Assembly: GCF_027887165.1 (NCBI RefSeq)
Contig: NC_077234.1
Coordinates: 251,646,658-251,710,657 of the forward strand
Direction of reading: 5' to 3'
Source of the DNA: Monodelphis domestica
Lineage: Eukaryota; Chordata; Mammalia; Didelphimorphia; Didelphidae
DNA length: 64,000 bases
In this document: positions 48,930 through 61,054 of the stretch, piece by piece
Layout: every line of letters begins with the position of its first letter
Position numbering within the stretch: position 1 is the first letter of the stretch
The notes under the pieces: model-generated
The model's input: the letters and a program-made list of their open reading frames with translations, nothing else
Databases searched by the model: none
What the model was told of the DNA's origin: nothing
Position numbers and translations under genes: made by a program

Positions 48930-49480
48930 ACTCCTGGAGAAGACTAAGACAGCTCTGAGGATCAGCCATCGCACCAGTCAAAACGACAACCGATGGCCAA
49001 GAGGCGGGAGGGCGCGTGTGCCGACGGCGCTCTGGGAAGTCATTCTGGACGGTGCCCCCGTTACGAACCTGCACCAGCGTCGATGCCGCAACTCCACTGT
49101 CCCTTCTATGCCCCAAAGGGATCAAAGGCCTCTGGGCAGTCGCTCTTTTGGTAACGGCAGAGCCCTGGAGACCGGGGCGATGCCCAGCCGCGGGGCAATG
49201 GCCGAACAGAAAACCCGGGAAGACGTGCACGACCTGATGCAGAAACAGCCCTCTGGGGAAGAGAATCAGCTCTGAAAGACTTTATACCTCTGGCCAACAG
49301 CCTGACAAAGCACAACGCCGAAGGACTCCTCATAAAGTGCCTGTCCCAGACTAGGCAGAAACCTGATGAGTTCAGACCGCTCCCTGAAGCATACCTTTTG
49401 CCTTTCGACGTTGCTAAAATGGGGACTTGCGTGGAATCACTGCGCACACACTGAACTGGTCGTCTTTTTCTTTACGTCCA
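48930..49480 (+). mobile_element. L1 3' remnant inside GC-rich block
   Basis: Landmarks run in L1 order: TATGCCCCAAAGGGATCAAA, GTCGCTCTTTTGGTAACGGC, CGGGGCGATGCCCAGCCGCG and GGGCAATGGCCGAACAG. The last two correspond to GAGGGGATGCCCGTCAATTG and GGGGAATGGCTGAACA in the copy at 37.6 kb, so differences are mostly A/T to G/C. Confidence 0.75.
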
Positions 49481-49899
49481 AAGTGCAGGGACAGGACAGA
49501 GAGAAGAGATCATTTGAAACGGCCAATCAAATAACACGGAACTAGATAACAGAAAAGACGGATGCTAAGAAGAGAATAAGTAGTCCAAGGCTGGTCTATT
49601 TGCCAGAAGACACGGACGTCCAGCTATTTGGACAGTGCAGAACCGCGCCGAAATGCCTATGACTAGTCCCGTAACTCGTGCGTGCTCCAGTGCGTTTTCA
49701 CGACTGGCCTCCTGAGAGACTGTAACATGTATCGATTGCTACTCCGGCTCATCAAGAGGAACGACGGCCTCTTGTCTACCCCGTAGCTGGCTTTCCTTAG
49801 AGTGAGGACCTCCTTTCTCTGTTAGAGCCCGAATGAATCTGAACTTTAAACAATGTCCCGGGAAAGCCATCAGTGGCTCGCGAGCTCCGGGAGAAAAGG

Positions 49900-50960
49900 A
49901 GCGCTCGTCTGCTTCCCAACATGGGCGAGGATCCCCAAAGCCCGTCTCCATCACAAGCAGAGGAGATGGACAGTGAGCACCGCTGCTGAGCGCTCCTGAA
50001 CCAAACCACCGAACCTGCTGAAAAGCCCCAAATTAAACGCTGAGCCCGACAACTTGGGGCGATGAGGGAGAGGTCCGCCTGCGGACACTGGCCAGAAATC
50101 CACACGGAGGAAGCAGCTGAAGCAGGGCCAGTTCTGAGGTCTAGAGAAAGCTGCCACAGCGCCAGCATCAGAGTGAGGACACCAAAGCAAGGTCAGAGAG
50201 ATAATAGGGAGGAACCCCGCGCTCGCCCTGGATACAAAGCCAGGGCCATTGGGCAGCTGCTTTGCCAGGACCCATTGCCGATGGTTGCGGTGTCAGAGCA
50301 GAAGAGAGGCTACAAGCTGCAGGTCTGAGAGTGCAGAAGACACCCCAGCTACATAAGGAAAAGAGCAAAAGGATGGTGATTAGGACTCTGCCTGGACCCC
50401 AGCACCTCAGAAGCCCTGAAGACCTGCAAGCCCCCAGGTCTAGCCACAGAAGCTTAACCTAGTCATCTCTGCAGTGGTCCTAAAGAGGAGCAGAGCCTCA
50501 CTCAAACAGAAAGTCCAAACGAAAGAAAAAATCTGGGGAAATGAGCTAACAACAACAGAAGAGGACCTGATCCTAAAAATCTTATAGAAAGACAAGGAAA
50601 TTCAAGATAGACTCAGAAGACAATAAATTGAAAAAAGCCTCAGGAAAATTGCAGATTAGACAGAAGTCCAACAAGAATTTTTAAGATTTTTTAAATCGAT
50701 ATGAGACATTCTCTGACAAAGAAAATTTCCCAAATATATAAGGAACTAAGTCAAATTTACAAGACACCAAGCCAATCCCACTTGACAACTGGTCAAGGGA
50801 TATGAAGAGGCAGTGTTCAGATGAAGAAATCAAAACCATGAATAATCACATAAAAAGTGTTCTAATTGCTTCCCGATAAATCATTCTGAGGTACCCCCTC
50901 ACACCTGGCAGCTTGGCCAATATGACGAGAAAGGAAAATAATAAATGTTGGAGGGGATTT
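49900..50960 (+). mobile_element. L1 5' region joined to ORF2 3' region
   Basis: 49,900-50,690 resembles L1 5' UTR and ORF1 start. From about 50,700 it continues directly as ORF2 C-terminal sequence (AAATTTCCCAAATATATAAG, CATTCTGAGGTACCCCCTCA, AATAATAAATGTTGGAGGGG), so several kb between were deleted. Composition changes from GC-rich to AT-rich within the element, at about 50,420. Confidence 0.65.
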
Positions 50961-51702
50961 CCATGGTATGAAGAGCCATTAAGGAAGATCCAAATGTATT
51001 TGTATGTCAGCACATTTGTGAATAATGTACACATATGTGCTGATGTGTGAATGAAAAGTATTTTCCTTCCTGTTCCGTCACAGGCAAACAACAATGATGA
51101 CCCCATCTATTTCCTTGATTGTATTATATATTGGATTATAAAATCAGGCTCTTTGCTCCCAGTGTAACACCCCTTCCATAATATCAGACAGTTTTAAATT
51201 TTGATGGAAAGAATACTCTATAGGCAGTCAATGCTCATGATCATCTTGGTTGCCATTAACTTATCTTTGAGCCTGTCCAAGTCAGAAACTCTCTGGGCTT
51301 TAGTGTCCTAATCTGGAAAACGATGACCTGTAAAGCCCTCGTACTGCAAACACTCTAAGGGTCTAATGACAGAAGCCGAATAGAAAGGATCTGAAAGCCA
51401 CATGGTGCAAAGGTAAGCAAACAAGTCTGTCGCCCAGTAGCACTTCATGCGATTCTTACCATTGGGGTTACACGGCTCACCAAAATGAATTCTTCTCTGC
51501 TGATTATACCTCGAGTGTGTGTTCTTTGCTCCCCCTTCTCTGACCAGCCGCCTCCTCAGCAGAACCCCGAGATAACATCTTTGTGTTGTTCTTTGGCAGG
51601 TCCGAGCTTTCCTTCACTTTAAAAGCTAGATGGTGGCTACCCACTGGATTGAGATGCCTTGCACGGTTCTAAGGGACAGATTTCTCTGGATTAAGTATTT
51701 AC
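50961..51702. other. Intron sequence with a MIR fragment
   Basis: 51,260-51,370 (CTGTCCAAGTCAGAAACTCT, CTAATCTGGAAAACGATGA) is a diverged plus-strand MIR. The rest is unassigned. Confidence 0.4.
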
Positions 51703-51869
51703 CTCTACAATAGAAAGGGCAAGCGATTTAAGCAGGTAATATATATTTCCGTGGTTAACATTCCCAGGCAGGTTCCAGCTAATGCAAAATGCTGATGAGT
51801 TTCCAGTGATGTGGAATGAATTTCTGGAGAGAGGCTGAGGAATGACATCAGGTTTCATGAAGAAATCAA
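51703..51869 (-). CDS. ROS1: ROS1-like exon: first half of an FN3 domain
   Basis: This 167-bp exon follows a TTTTTCAG acceptor, enters in phase 1, and leaves in phase 0 at GAG/GTAAAT. It contains KPDVIP and TGNSSAF then SWN, aligning with human TPKVIP, EGNASSF and LWN at the start of the FN3 domain after propeller 2. NSS is a possible N-glycosylation site. The exon is open. The next intron (5,988 bp) carries the GC-rich block and the L1 remnants at 46.4-50.96 kb. Confidence 0.86.
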
Positions 51870-52701
51870 CTGAAAAATGAAAGACCAATACATGAAAACT
51901 TTTCTTCAATTTAGCTTTGCAGTGGTCTTTGATGATCACTTAGTGCTCTGCTCATGCAAGAAAAGTAATATTCAGAAAGCACGTTATTAGTACCATGAGG
52001 GAAATAAATCATTCTGGGAAGAGTAAGATATAAGGTAATTGCCTCTTTCTTTTTAAAGCAGGGAGCTATCACTGTACCTGATACTAATTATTATTTAATT
52101 AATAAATTTTGAGATAATTATTAGTTACTGAAAAATTCAATTTTCAAGTGAGATATTTTTCTATCACATAAGTATACTTTATCTTCCCTAAAATAGCCAA
52201 TAAGCTTAGGGCAGAGATAATAATTCTTATGCATGTACCTTGAATAGATTAGGTATAAATGTTTCAGTGCTTAGGGTCATCCTTATTTGGCTCAATATCT
52301 CATCATCTCAAATATGGAGTAAGTTATAGTCTCTCAATTTGGAAAAAAATGCAGTATTTCCAGTGGTCAGAACAATAGTGAAATCTTTTCCATTTCCCTC
52401 TGATTATCTCGATTGGCTTATATTGATTTTGTACAACTAAAACACCTACCCAAATAAGGAGAATTTAATGAAGCATAAACAATGCCGCATAGGATTTTCA
52501 GCAGACATCACAATCATTCCCTACAATAACATTGGACTCCTCACCTGGAGTCAGACTTTCAAATGTATCCCCTTTGTACGAGTGACACTCCATCAGTTAG
52601 AACGGTCACAAAACCTCATCAACCCACTAAAACCCAAACGGCACCCAAAGTCATTTTGCTCTCTTCCACCCATCATTAAGTAATGGCGACAAGGACCTAA
52701 C

Positions 52702-52919
52702 CTGGAAAAGGTCTAGGCTGGACAACGACGAAAGCCGTCAGCATGGTGAGATCCATTCCTTTGTTGATTCTCGTCTTCCGTGAATTGGCAAGGTCTAAGC
52801 TGTAAATAGTGTCTGTTTGGCTTATCCAAACCAATCTACCACTATAATACTGAAGAACAGGAGAAGAGAGTCTCAGATCAACGGATATGATCCTGGAAAT
52901 GGAAGTCTCCATGCAGGAC
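52702..52919 (-). CDS. ROS1: ROS1-like exon: end of YWTD propeller 2
   Basis: This 218-bp exon has an acceptor TTTTCTTAG, enters in phase 2, and leaves in phase 1 at CCAG/GTTAGG. It encodes YYSGRLVWI, matching human YYSGRLFWI, and ends in PRPFPG, matching human KPLPG, which closes propeller 2 before the first FN3 domain in this window. The frame is open across 72 codons. Confidence 0.88.
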
Positions 52920-54317
52920 CTAAGAAAACAAATGCATCACAGAGAACTCATCTTTGGCGACTATTCCAACACCCCCACTTGTGTTTTGTTATGTCAGAAA
53001 TCTCAGGACCTACGTTCCTGACCCACGACTCCTAAACTTAGGGCAGTCTTCAAGTTCAACTTCATCTTGAACCTGCCTTAATTCTGACATTGGTTCTTCT
53101 TATTGCCTCTGTAATGAATTCCTACTTATCTTTTATCAGTAAATCTATGAGGTTAACCACAAAAGGAAAAAAAAAACTATGCAAATGATAATTATATTTT
53201 ATTATTTGATATTTTTAAAAAGAATTTCAGGAGTTTCATTAGATATTTAATAAGGGGAAAATGTCACGTTACAGTAATGAAAAATAAGAGATATACCTAG
53301 TCGGGGATCAAAATTCCCCTGGTAAACTTAGCCCTTCTTCCCTCCATAAATGAGTCGACTATTTTATAATGGTGGCAGTTTTCCATTCTTCATAAAGATG
53401 AAACACTAAGGAATTGGGTGTATGCACTAATGAGAACTACTTGTTCATTGATCCAAATTGAGTGCATGATAATTTTTAGGCAAATGGACTTGTTATTCAC
53501 CAAAAACTACCTTCAATCACCCCACCCTTAAGCACTAAAGATACATTTCTTCCACCCCTTTTTTTTCCATCTTAGATGGAAGAATTTTCCACTACTCTCC
53601 TCAAGTGGGTCAGGCTATTGAATTAAAAAAGCCATGTAGAAGGGCAATTGATTCTAGGCTCAGCACTAATATAATGACTAATCAAAATTTACCAAGTAGC
53701 AAGATAGTCACTAAACTACTTTAGGTATTTTGGTTATCAGTAAAATATCAATTTGACTTAAATAAAAATAAGGATAAATAAGAAAAATGTTAGTGATCAA
53801 ATCATATGATAATATAATACACAGAAGAGAAAATATTTTTAAATTATAGGCATGTGTGCTTAAGTGTGAATGTATCTATTTCAATATCAAAAGAAAATCA
53901 GTATTCTTAAATCTATACTATCACTGGTATAGGGAGTTCTCAGTGATGAAGCTCCTTCTACCAATGGAAAAGTGCAACCATTCTACAACTCTCAGCCTCT
54001 GAACGTTTTCCGGGGCTCAGATATGGTCCGTGAATTTCTCAGGGTCACATAATCAGTATGTGACAGAGACAGAGCCTGTCTTGAGGTCAGCTAACACATA
54101 CACACACATATATATGTATATAAAACATCTAACAACTATCCCATGTTGCCCTGCATGTGTCTATGTGTGTATGTTAAGGTACACTCACATAACTCACAGA
54201 TATGCCTATACAAACATTATTTTTTTCAAACATTTTTCATTTAGAGTGGAATATTTTTAGCAGTCTGATAGCTTTAAAGCTTAGAAAATCCATAATGCAA
54301 ATCTTTAATATTATTAC
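52920..54317. other. Intron sequence
   Basis: Contains a short minus-strand MIR core at about 54,010-54,080 (AGGGTCACATAATCAGTATG) and a CA/TA run at 54,098-54,122. The rest shows nothing recognisable. Confidence 0.4.
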
Positions 54318-54418
54318 CTTTTCTTACATAGCTCAGCTTGATATATTTCAATTCCAAAGTTATCTTGGACCAACCAGTAAAACATCATGTGTTCAAAATT
54401 CATAGTCAAACCTGCAAT
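54318..54418 (-). CDS. ROS1: ROS1-like exon: YWTD propeller 2 blade
   Basis: This 101-bp exon is flanked by an acceptor ending CTTATAG and a GTAATA donor. It enters in phase 0 and leaves in phase 2. The translation contains IAGLTMN followed by FYWLVQD, aligning with human VIALTLD and LYWLVQD in propeller 2. A second AG six bases downstream (ATTGCAG) would put a TGA in frame, so the upstream AG decides the start. The exon is open throughout. It lies 768 bp from the preceding exon and 1.4 kb from the next. Confidence 0.85.
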
Positions 54419-55186
54419 CTATAAGGGAAATGTTTAACTGAAAAAGGTATTTGTACATGCAATAACAAGCCCACTAAAAAATCTCAGAGAGACCATGCAA
54501 TTCCCGTGATTACTCAGACTGATTATTTATGAGGCTTGAGGCTCATAGCATCAGGACACAAAATAGATCTATTCCTTCTACAAATGGGCAATGGAAGCAT
54601 ACCTGTCAAAGGTAAAGACAACTTATAAAAGAAACTGTTCATAGTCGAAGGAACATCATCAGCCATTTTAAAAGTTTCTTTTTCTTTTTATGTATAACAA
54701 TATAATATGTAACAAAATAATAATACATATGATTTGATAGAAATATTTAACAGATTATCAAAGAGAAATAAATTCTCATATTTGCTATGTCCAAAAATAT
54801 ATATTTCATTATTTTCCCCTCTCTTTTACCCTTTCCTCCTTCCCAAGAAAGAAGATAATATGACAAATCATAGGCCTTTTAATGTTAAATGGCAATAATT
54901 TTTATAATATTTATAAATTTTAAAATCTATTTTTAAAAAATGTATTCTAATGAATAGACATTTTGATTAAATTTAACTAGGGTAGAGCCATAAAAGGAGA
55001 CATTGCTCATTTAATTAATTAACTTTAAATAAATAGTATACAAAATTTGAATTGTCAATATTATAGTAGTTAATTTAATTGATATAGCATAATAATATAA
55101 TTTTCTGTTATGTTGCACATTTACACTGTTGGAATATTGTAAAAATATAAATAGTGAAACAAAGAGGAAAAAATATTAAATGTCAC

Positions 55187-55378
55187 CTGTCTATTAGAGA
55201 AGCTGGATTCTTCCACAGTCATGACTGGATAAAATCCATTTAGGAGAGCACATTCAACAGCATCCATTGTTGTCCAGTAGATATAGCCTTCCAGAGGATC
55301 CAGCTGTAAGTCAATGACTCTTCCTGAAGCTGTTAGTACTTTTTCTGAAATCTCTGTATCCAGTGGCATTCATAGTAT
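55187..55378 (-). CDS. ROS1: ROS1-like exon: YWTD propeller 2, frameshifted near its start
   Basis: The exon ends at 55187 before a GT donor in phase 0 (last codons AGA CAG). The best acceptor is the AG at 55380-55379, after a pyrimidine-rich run. The open part reads through GYIYWTT and ALLNG, matching human GYLYWTT and TRLNG in the second beta-propeller; YWTD-type motifs form the propeller blades. The frame that is open downstream meets a TGA at 55372-55370, only two codons after the acceptor. The bases just upstream read T-M-N-A-T-G in the +2 frame, and the bases just downstream read T-E-I in the open frame. Human has LTGHTDI here, so a 2-bp loss near 55,360-55,357 explains both. The ancestral exon would then be 194 bp starting in phase 1. 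An internal acceptor at 55355-55354 would avoid the stop but has no pyrimidine tract. Confidence 0.75.
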
Positions 55379-58300
55379 CTATACACAATCAGGTAAATAA
55401 GCAAAGGCAGTGTAGAGCTAATTTTTCAAATTTTAAAGGAACAATAATTTCTATCAAATGATTAGATTTCAAAAAAAAATTCAAATAGTTGACAAGTCAA
55501 CCACTTGGTACTATCAGCAATAAACAAGTCTCTCAGTTTCTCTGGACAGTCTGATAGAGCCTTATATCCTTCATCTTTGTTAATAAGAAAAAATGGATAA
55601 ATGGAAATCCTCATATTTCATATGTATATAAAATCTTAAGATGTCTAGTCTACATAAAACATGTAAAGCTCAGAGTTAATCTAGTTCCGTCTTTTCTTAC
55701 TTATTCCATTTTCAAGTTATAAATCACAGTCACAGATTTTAAAGAAAGGATTGCAGGTGCCACCTAGTTTAAACCATACCCCCCCCCAAAAAAAAACCCA
55801 CCAACTTTTTGTTTAAAAAACAAAATTATTTTTTCTGGTGAATATATGGTTTGCAGATTAAAGGCTTCAAAGAATAACCTGTGTAAATTTATTTGAATTT
55901 GTTGAAAGAACCAGCCATGTTTAGCTTGAAGAAGACTTAAAGAAAGTGGAAGACATAATAACTGTCTCTTTGTATTTGAAGTGCTATAAAAGAGAATAGA
56001 TAATGGAATTGGCATGTGGATTAGGGATTAAATGCTTTGTCCTGAGAAGTAAAAAATATGAACACAGGGTTAAAAAAAAGAGAAGAGGCAATTTTAGGTT
56101 GTATGAACATGGAATGGATTCCAAAAGAAAAGAGATGGGTCCCTGCACCTTGAAAACCTTTAAGCAAAAGATAATTTACCAGTTATCAAGAACATTGTAC
56201 TAGGTATTCCTTTCCTCTATTAGTTGGACAAGAGCAAGATTTTCTAATTGTTTTTGTTTTGTTTTTTGTATCAGAAAGACCTTGAAAAGTCTAGCAAAGT
56301 CTATATACCCTTCTCATAAAAAATAGAAATGCATTAAATAAAAAAAGGATGACAAAAGGAACCAGTTATTTAAAATAATCTCAAAATAGCAAAACAAAAA
56401 GTAAATTCATAGGTCTCAGGTTAAGAACTTTGGGACTTGATGATTATCGGGTAAATTTCTAACTTAAATTTTTGGATGTCTTATTTATTGTGTGGTCTTT
56501 ACAAGAAACTTGTGTTACATAGTATTCTCCATAACTACCAACCAAAAAAAGAAAAAGTATGACCTATCAAATATGGCCCCCCTCCACTAGAGAAATAAAA
56601 ACAGCCTTATTGATATCATTAAACAAACTTTCTTTTGATTACAAGGGATTTGATATGTATATGCCTGTGTCTGTCTGTAATCGTTATGTATGTACGCAGT
56701 AGAATTATGTGTAATGTAGTCATTCATATGATAAATTTGTCATCAGTTTAATAATTTAAAACAAATCTGTTTTCTTTATATTCTATTTTATCAGAAAGTC
56801 CTGCATTTAAAAATAGTTTTAAAAAGATATACATATGTATATGTGTAACTGTGTCACAACTATAACATTTACATTCCAAAATAAAAACATTAAAAATTCT
56901 ACATATATACTTTATATAGTTCATGTCATGAGTGTGGGAACCAGGTTCAGGGCCATCACATTTTACAGAATTACATTCTACTTTTGCATATTCTACAATT
57001 GCTTCTTCTCTCTTTCCTCATAAGTGAGCTTATGAAAGAACATGGACAAAAGACAGGAATGTCAGCTATGGATGGAACTGATGTTCAATGTAGTATTTTA
57101 ATATGTTGGTGGCATTTAGAGGGAATAACAACTAAATTAACAATAATGATCACCAATTATCTTTGCTTTAAAAGTTAGATGTTTCTACAGAGGAGAAAGT
57201 GGAAGGTCTCAAGTAATGCTTCTTCATCCAATTGATTTTAAAAATAGGAGCAAAGTCATTGAATATGAGCAGAGTTGTCAAGAATCTGGAAGGTTTAAAT
57301 ATTACAACAGAGATGATGAAGAAGAAAAGTGAATTTTGTACTATGGGAACTAGAAGGCTCTACCTATGGTTGAACGCAGAGATTCTAAAGATTCAGAGGC
57401 AAGTCAAACTCAGTGAAAGGTTGAGGAGGAATCTTGTTACAAGCCCTGGAAAGGATTTCTCAATTAACATGCTTTTAGGATACATCTCCAATGTGCCACA
57501 GTGTTGTGTTCTCAGGATATAGCAACAAAAAAAGAAATAATTCTTGCCTTCAAGGCACTTACATTCTATCAGAATACACAACAAGTGTGTGTATGTGTGT
57601 GTATTTATCAATCTGTAATTACCTGAAACTTGAAGAGCCATGAGACTACAAATGAAAGCTCAGGTCCTTCTCTCTCCAAAGCAGGATCATGGGAACTGGA
57701 ACCTAAAGGCAATCTCTGGAATCCACCACTTTATAAAAATTTAATTCCCTCAGTTACTCTTTCCCAGTGGGGAACCAAATCCAAAAGACATTTATCTTTA
57801 GGAGGTCAAGTATGTAGAAGTAGCTCAAAACCAAAACCAAAACCAGGCAAGTCTTATCTAGGGCCACAGATTAATTCAGCTGGCTTTGCTAGTTCAAACT
57901 CTCTAAAAGTTCTCCAAGTCAATGAAACACAATAACTGGAAAAAAAAAATCTTCTTTGCAGGTCATTATTTTAATGATTCATTTGCTTGTGATTTAAATT
58001 TCTCTTGCAACTTTTCTAGTTCCTTAGTGGCAAAAGACTATCTATACCTATCAATTCTTTGACTTCCCTGTGGAGGTTACTCCTGTGAAACAGTATCCCA
58101 CAGATAGTGATGGAACATGCCAAGACTCTTCTCATCAGCAACAGTATTCAATCCTTATCTTTGCCAATGAAACTTTTATCTTCTGCTATACTTCTAATCT
58201 TGGCAGGATTTCAGTACATTTTCCAGTGAAACCTCTAGTCAGAGATGATACTTCTTACTTGTAACCTTTTTTTTTAAATGACACTTTTACTTTCCCTAAG

Positions 58301-59110
58301 ACATTTTCCCAACTTTTTTGATATTTGAAATGCAGTGAGGTTTTTTTTTAAATTACAAAATAAAGAAAACACCAGTCATTGGCATAAGATGGGGCAGCTC
58401 ATAGGTAAGAGCAGTAGCAGTGGGTGACAAAACCCCACCACATTTGTTAGGTGTATTAGGAGACATCAGGAGCTCACTATTTCATTAGTTCCTATTGTCA
58501 TTACTATTTCTTTTTTCAGCTGTGATTTTATTAGAACCTTAGATGCACAGAACACTTCGTTTTCTTCAAAACTGCTTAAAGATCAAAAATCCATTCATAG
58601 TTTCTAATTACTAAATGCAAAAGAACAATGTCTTTATGGAAGGCAGGATGAATTGGCCTGAGACTCATTCCAGGGTAAATGTACCCAGAGGTCTCTTCAA
58701 AAGTGACAGAAGTTTCAGAGATATTGCCTGACTATTTAAACCTTTCCAGAATGACAAACTTCCTGCCTATGTGGAAGGCCAAAGCTTAGCACATGCATTG
58801 CTTTGGAATGACCCTGATCAAGTGATTCCTTTACTTCCTACAATCAGGAACAGAGGTGGGGGCAGAAGGCTGTGCCAATGAAAAGGAGAAATTGCTTACA
58901 GTTGACTCTTCAAACCTCAGGTAGTATCATGTGATGGTGAGAATTCCTGCGAGGGAATGGGAACTATTCTATTGTCATCCCAGCCTTCATGAAGCTGTGA
59001 ACAATCCATAAATCCTCTTTGGGAAAGCTGCAGTTAAAGTTTTAGGCTGTCTTTTTTATAAAAAAAAAAGTATTCTTTTTTCTCTTAAGTATCTATACCA
59101 AAGCTCAGAG
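55379..59110. other. Upstream intron sequence
   Basis: A C9A9 junction lies at 55,779-55,796. A minus-strand L2 end lies at about 57,500-57,590 (CTTCAAGGCACTTACATTCT), followed by a short TG run. No ROS1-like exon was found, and reading frames at 57,232-57,522 and 57,630-57,935 have no family resemblance. Confidence 0.4.
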
Positions 59111-59124
59111 GCAACTATTTTAAG

Positions 59125-59518
<394 letters not shown>

Positions 59519-60370
59519 ACACATCTCAGATATATATATGTATACACATATCACATATACACCTATATGCATAGACATGCACATAAGGAATGTCACAATA
59601 AAGAAATATTGCATATTTATACATATAAATGTACATTTTAGACATATGTATGTGTGGACACATAGTCCCACTTCTCTAACTTGGCTATCCAACTTTTTGA
59701 AAACTGTTATAATGAGCCAAAGAATATTTTCTTTCGCTGTATTTTTATTTCCCCTGTCAAGTTTTCAGCAGCCATTGCAATGATGCTAGAGAGTGGATAG
59801 AAGCTTCCTCCATACTGCACGGGGAGGGCTTTTCCTATAGCACTAACAACAACACAAGCACAGGCTGTCACACTGTATCCTGGTCATCCAATCATATAAG
59901 ATTCTCTTCATTTAGTGTCAGCCTTTCCCCATTCCAATGAGAAACTATGAAGTCATTGCAAAAAGCTCTGCTGATGATGCCAACAATTCTGACCGAACAC
60001 AGAACAATCCTGTAACTCAGTTGGAAAGTCAGTGACATACGCCTGGGCCATTTACTTATGATAGCATTAAAAAGTATCCATTTCCTGTCTGAATTCAAGT
60101 CAGTGCTAAACCTTTCCACCACCTGAACAGCACTGGATCAAGAGGTGATCCCTGGGATTCAATTAAAACCCCCAGAAAAACCCCTTGACTACCCCCCGAC
60201 TTGAAGACGGTCCAAATCTTGAAGATGGCCTCTTAGCTTCCATAGGGGGGAACCAGCCACATCTTCACAAAACAGCTGCTATTCCTTCTGCACCTGACAT
60301 ACGGAGATGGTATATGCAAAGACACGGGGAGGAGGGATGGAAAGCAACTGGCAAACTAATGATCGCCGAC
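59519..60370. other. Unassigned intron sequence
   Basis: No gene or named repeat. A 76-codon minus-strand frame at 59,892-60,122 is not recognisable and has no YWTD or FN3 motif. Confidence 0.35.
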
Positions 60371-60374
60371 ATTG

Positions 60375-60765
60375 CCTAGATCTTTGCTTTGCAAAGAACT
60401 TCAACAGCATCATCCAATTTGAGTCTTGCAATAACTCTCTGGGGCAAATGCTCATGTCATTCTCATTTTTCTGATAAGAAAACTGAATTATAAGAAATTC
60501 AAGTCATAGCTGTATAAGAATAAGTGTAGACGGTAGCTTTAAAAACAGGTTACTCTTCACGACTCCGTGTACCCTCCTATCAATAGAAGGATAATTTTTG
60601 ATACAGAGATTAAAGTGGTTTGCCATTTCCTGCTCCAGTGGATGAAGGGTCTTAGGCTGGGTCGCAGAGGTGGGAAGGGTCTAAGGCATAATTAGACTCG
60701 AACTTTCCTGACTCCAGCCCAGTCCTCTCTTCCCTGAGCCACCTCGCTTCCTCCTATATAAATTC
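60375..60765 (-). repeat. CORE-SINE and diverged Mar1 SINE
   Basis: 60,375-60,500 is a minus-strand CORE-SINE fragment (AGCATCATCCAATTTGAGTC). 60,545-60,765 is minus-strand Mar1 (AAAGTGGTTTGCCATTTCCT, CCTGACTCCAGCCCAGTCCT). Confidence 0.65.
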
Positions 60766-61054
60766 CGCCATGATGATGCTAGCAATTTCTCTCATTTTCT
60801 CTTTTCTTTCTTTCTTTCAACTCAAATTCCAATGAGACATCTATGTCTAAATTAAGTTAAGAACTTATCAAATGATTCAGTCGGTATTCAGTGTGCAGAA
60901 ATGTGCATGGGTGCTTCCTTTTCCAACTGAATAGTGGAGCTTTTAGTAACAGTACTAATTAGAAATGAGTGCTAATAACAAATAAAAACATGGAATGAAT
61001 GCGTTCGAGTCCTGTATTCTCTTTGTCCTACCGAGCTGCTTCTCTTGGCAAATG

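Larger units (their letters stand above)
46600..50420. other. GC/CpG-rich block 2
   Basis: About 3.8 kb of clearly elevated G+C and CpG inside an AT-rich intron. It holds L1 remnants (46,430-46,960; 48,930-49,480; from 49,900), the TG tract at 47,720-48,012, and unassigned sequence (46,960-47,720; 48,013-48,930). Long chance frames occur on both strands (144, 123, 113 codons). No gene is supported. Confidence 0.6.
11749..55378 (-). pseudogene. ROS1: ROS1-type receptor tyrosine kinase locus, extracellular part (9 exons), probably inactivated
   Basis: Nine exons on the minus strand join in phase in this order: 55378-55187, 54418-54318, 52919-52702, 51869-51703, 45714-45585, 40006-39744, 28251-28188, 23963-23764, 11951-11749. 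Exit phases are 0, 2, 1, 0, 1, 0, 1, 0, 2, and every junction uses AG/GT. Translated, they follow human ROS1 from propeller 2 through two FN3 domains into propeller 3, with anchors such as YIYWTT, YWLVQD, YYSGRL, PYTYW and PENPRIF. ROS1 is an orphan-type receptor kinase of the Sevenless family; in mouse it acts in the epididymal initial segment. Two exons carry disabling lesions (a frameshift near 55,360 and TAG at 39,821-39,819), while splice sites and the other exons are intact. Identity to human ROS1 looks about 45% in the best exons and about 25% in the propeller-3 exons. That is low for a marsupial orthologue, so a ROS1-like paralogue is a real alternative. The kinase is not in the window. 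Confidence 0.7.
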
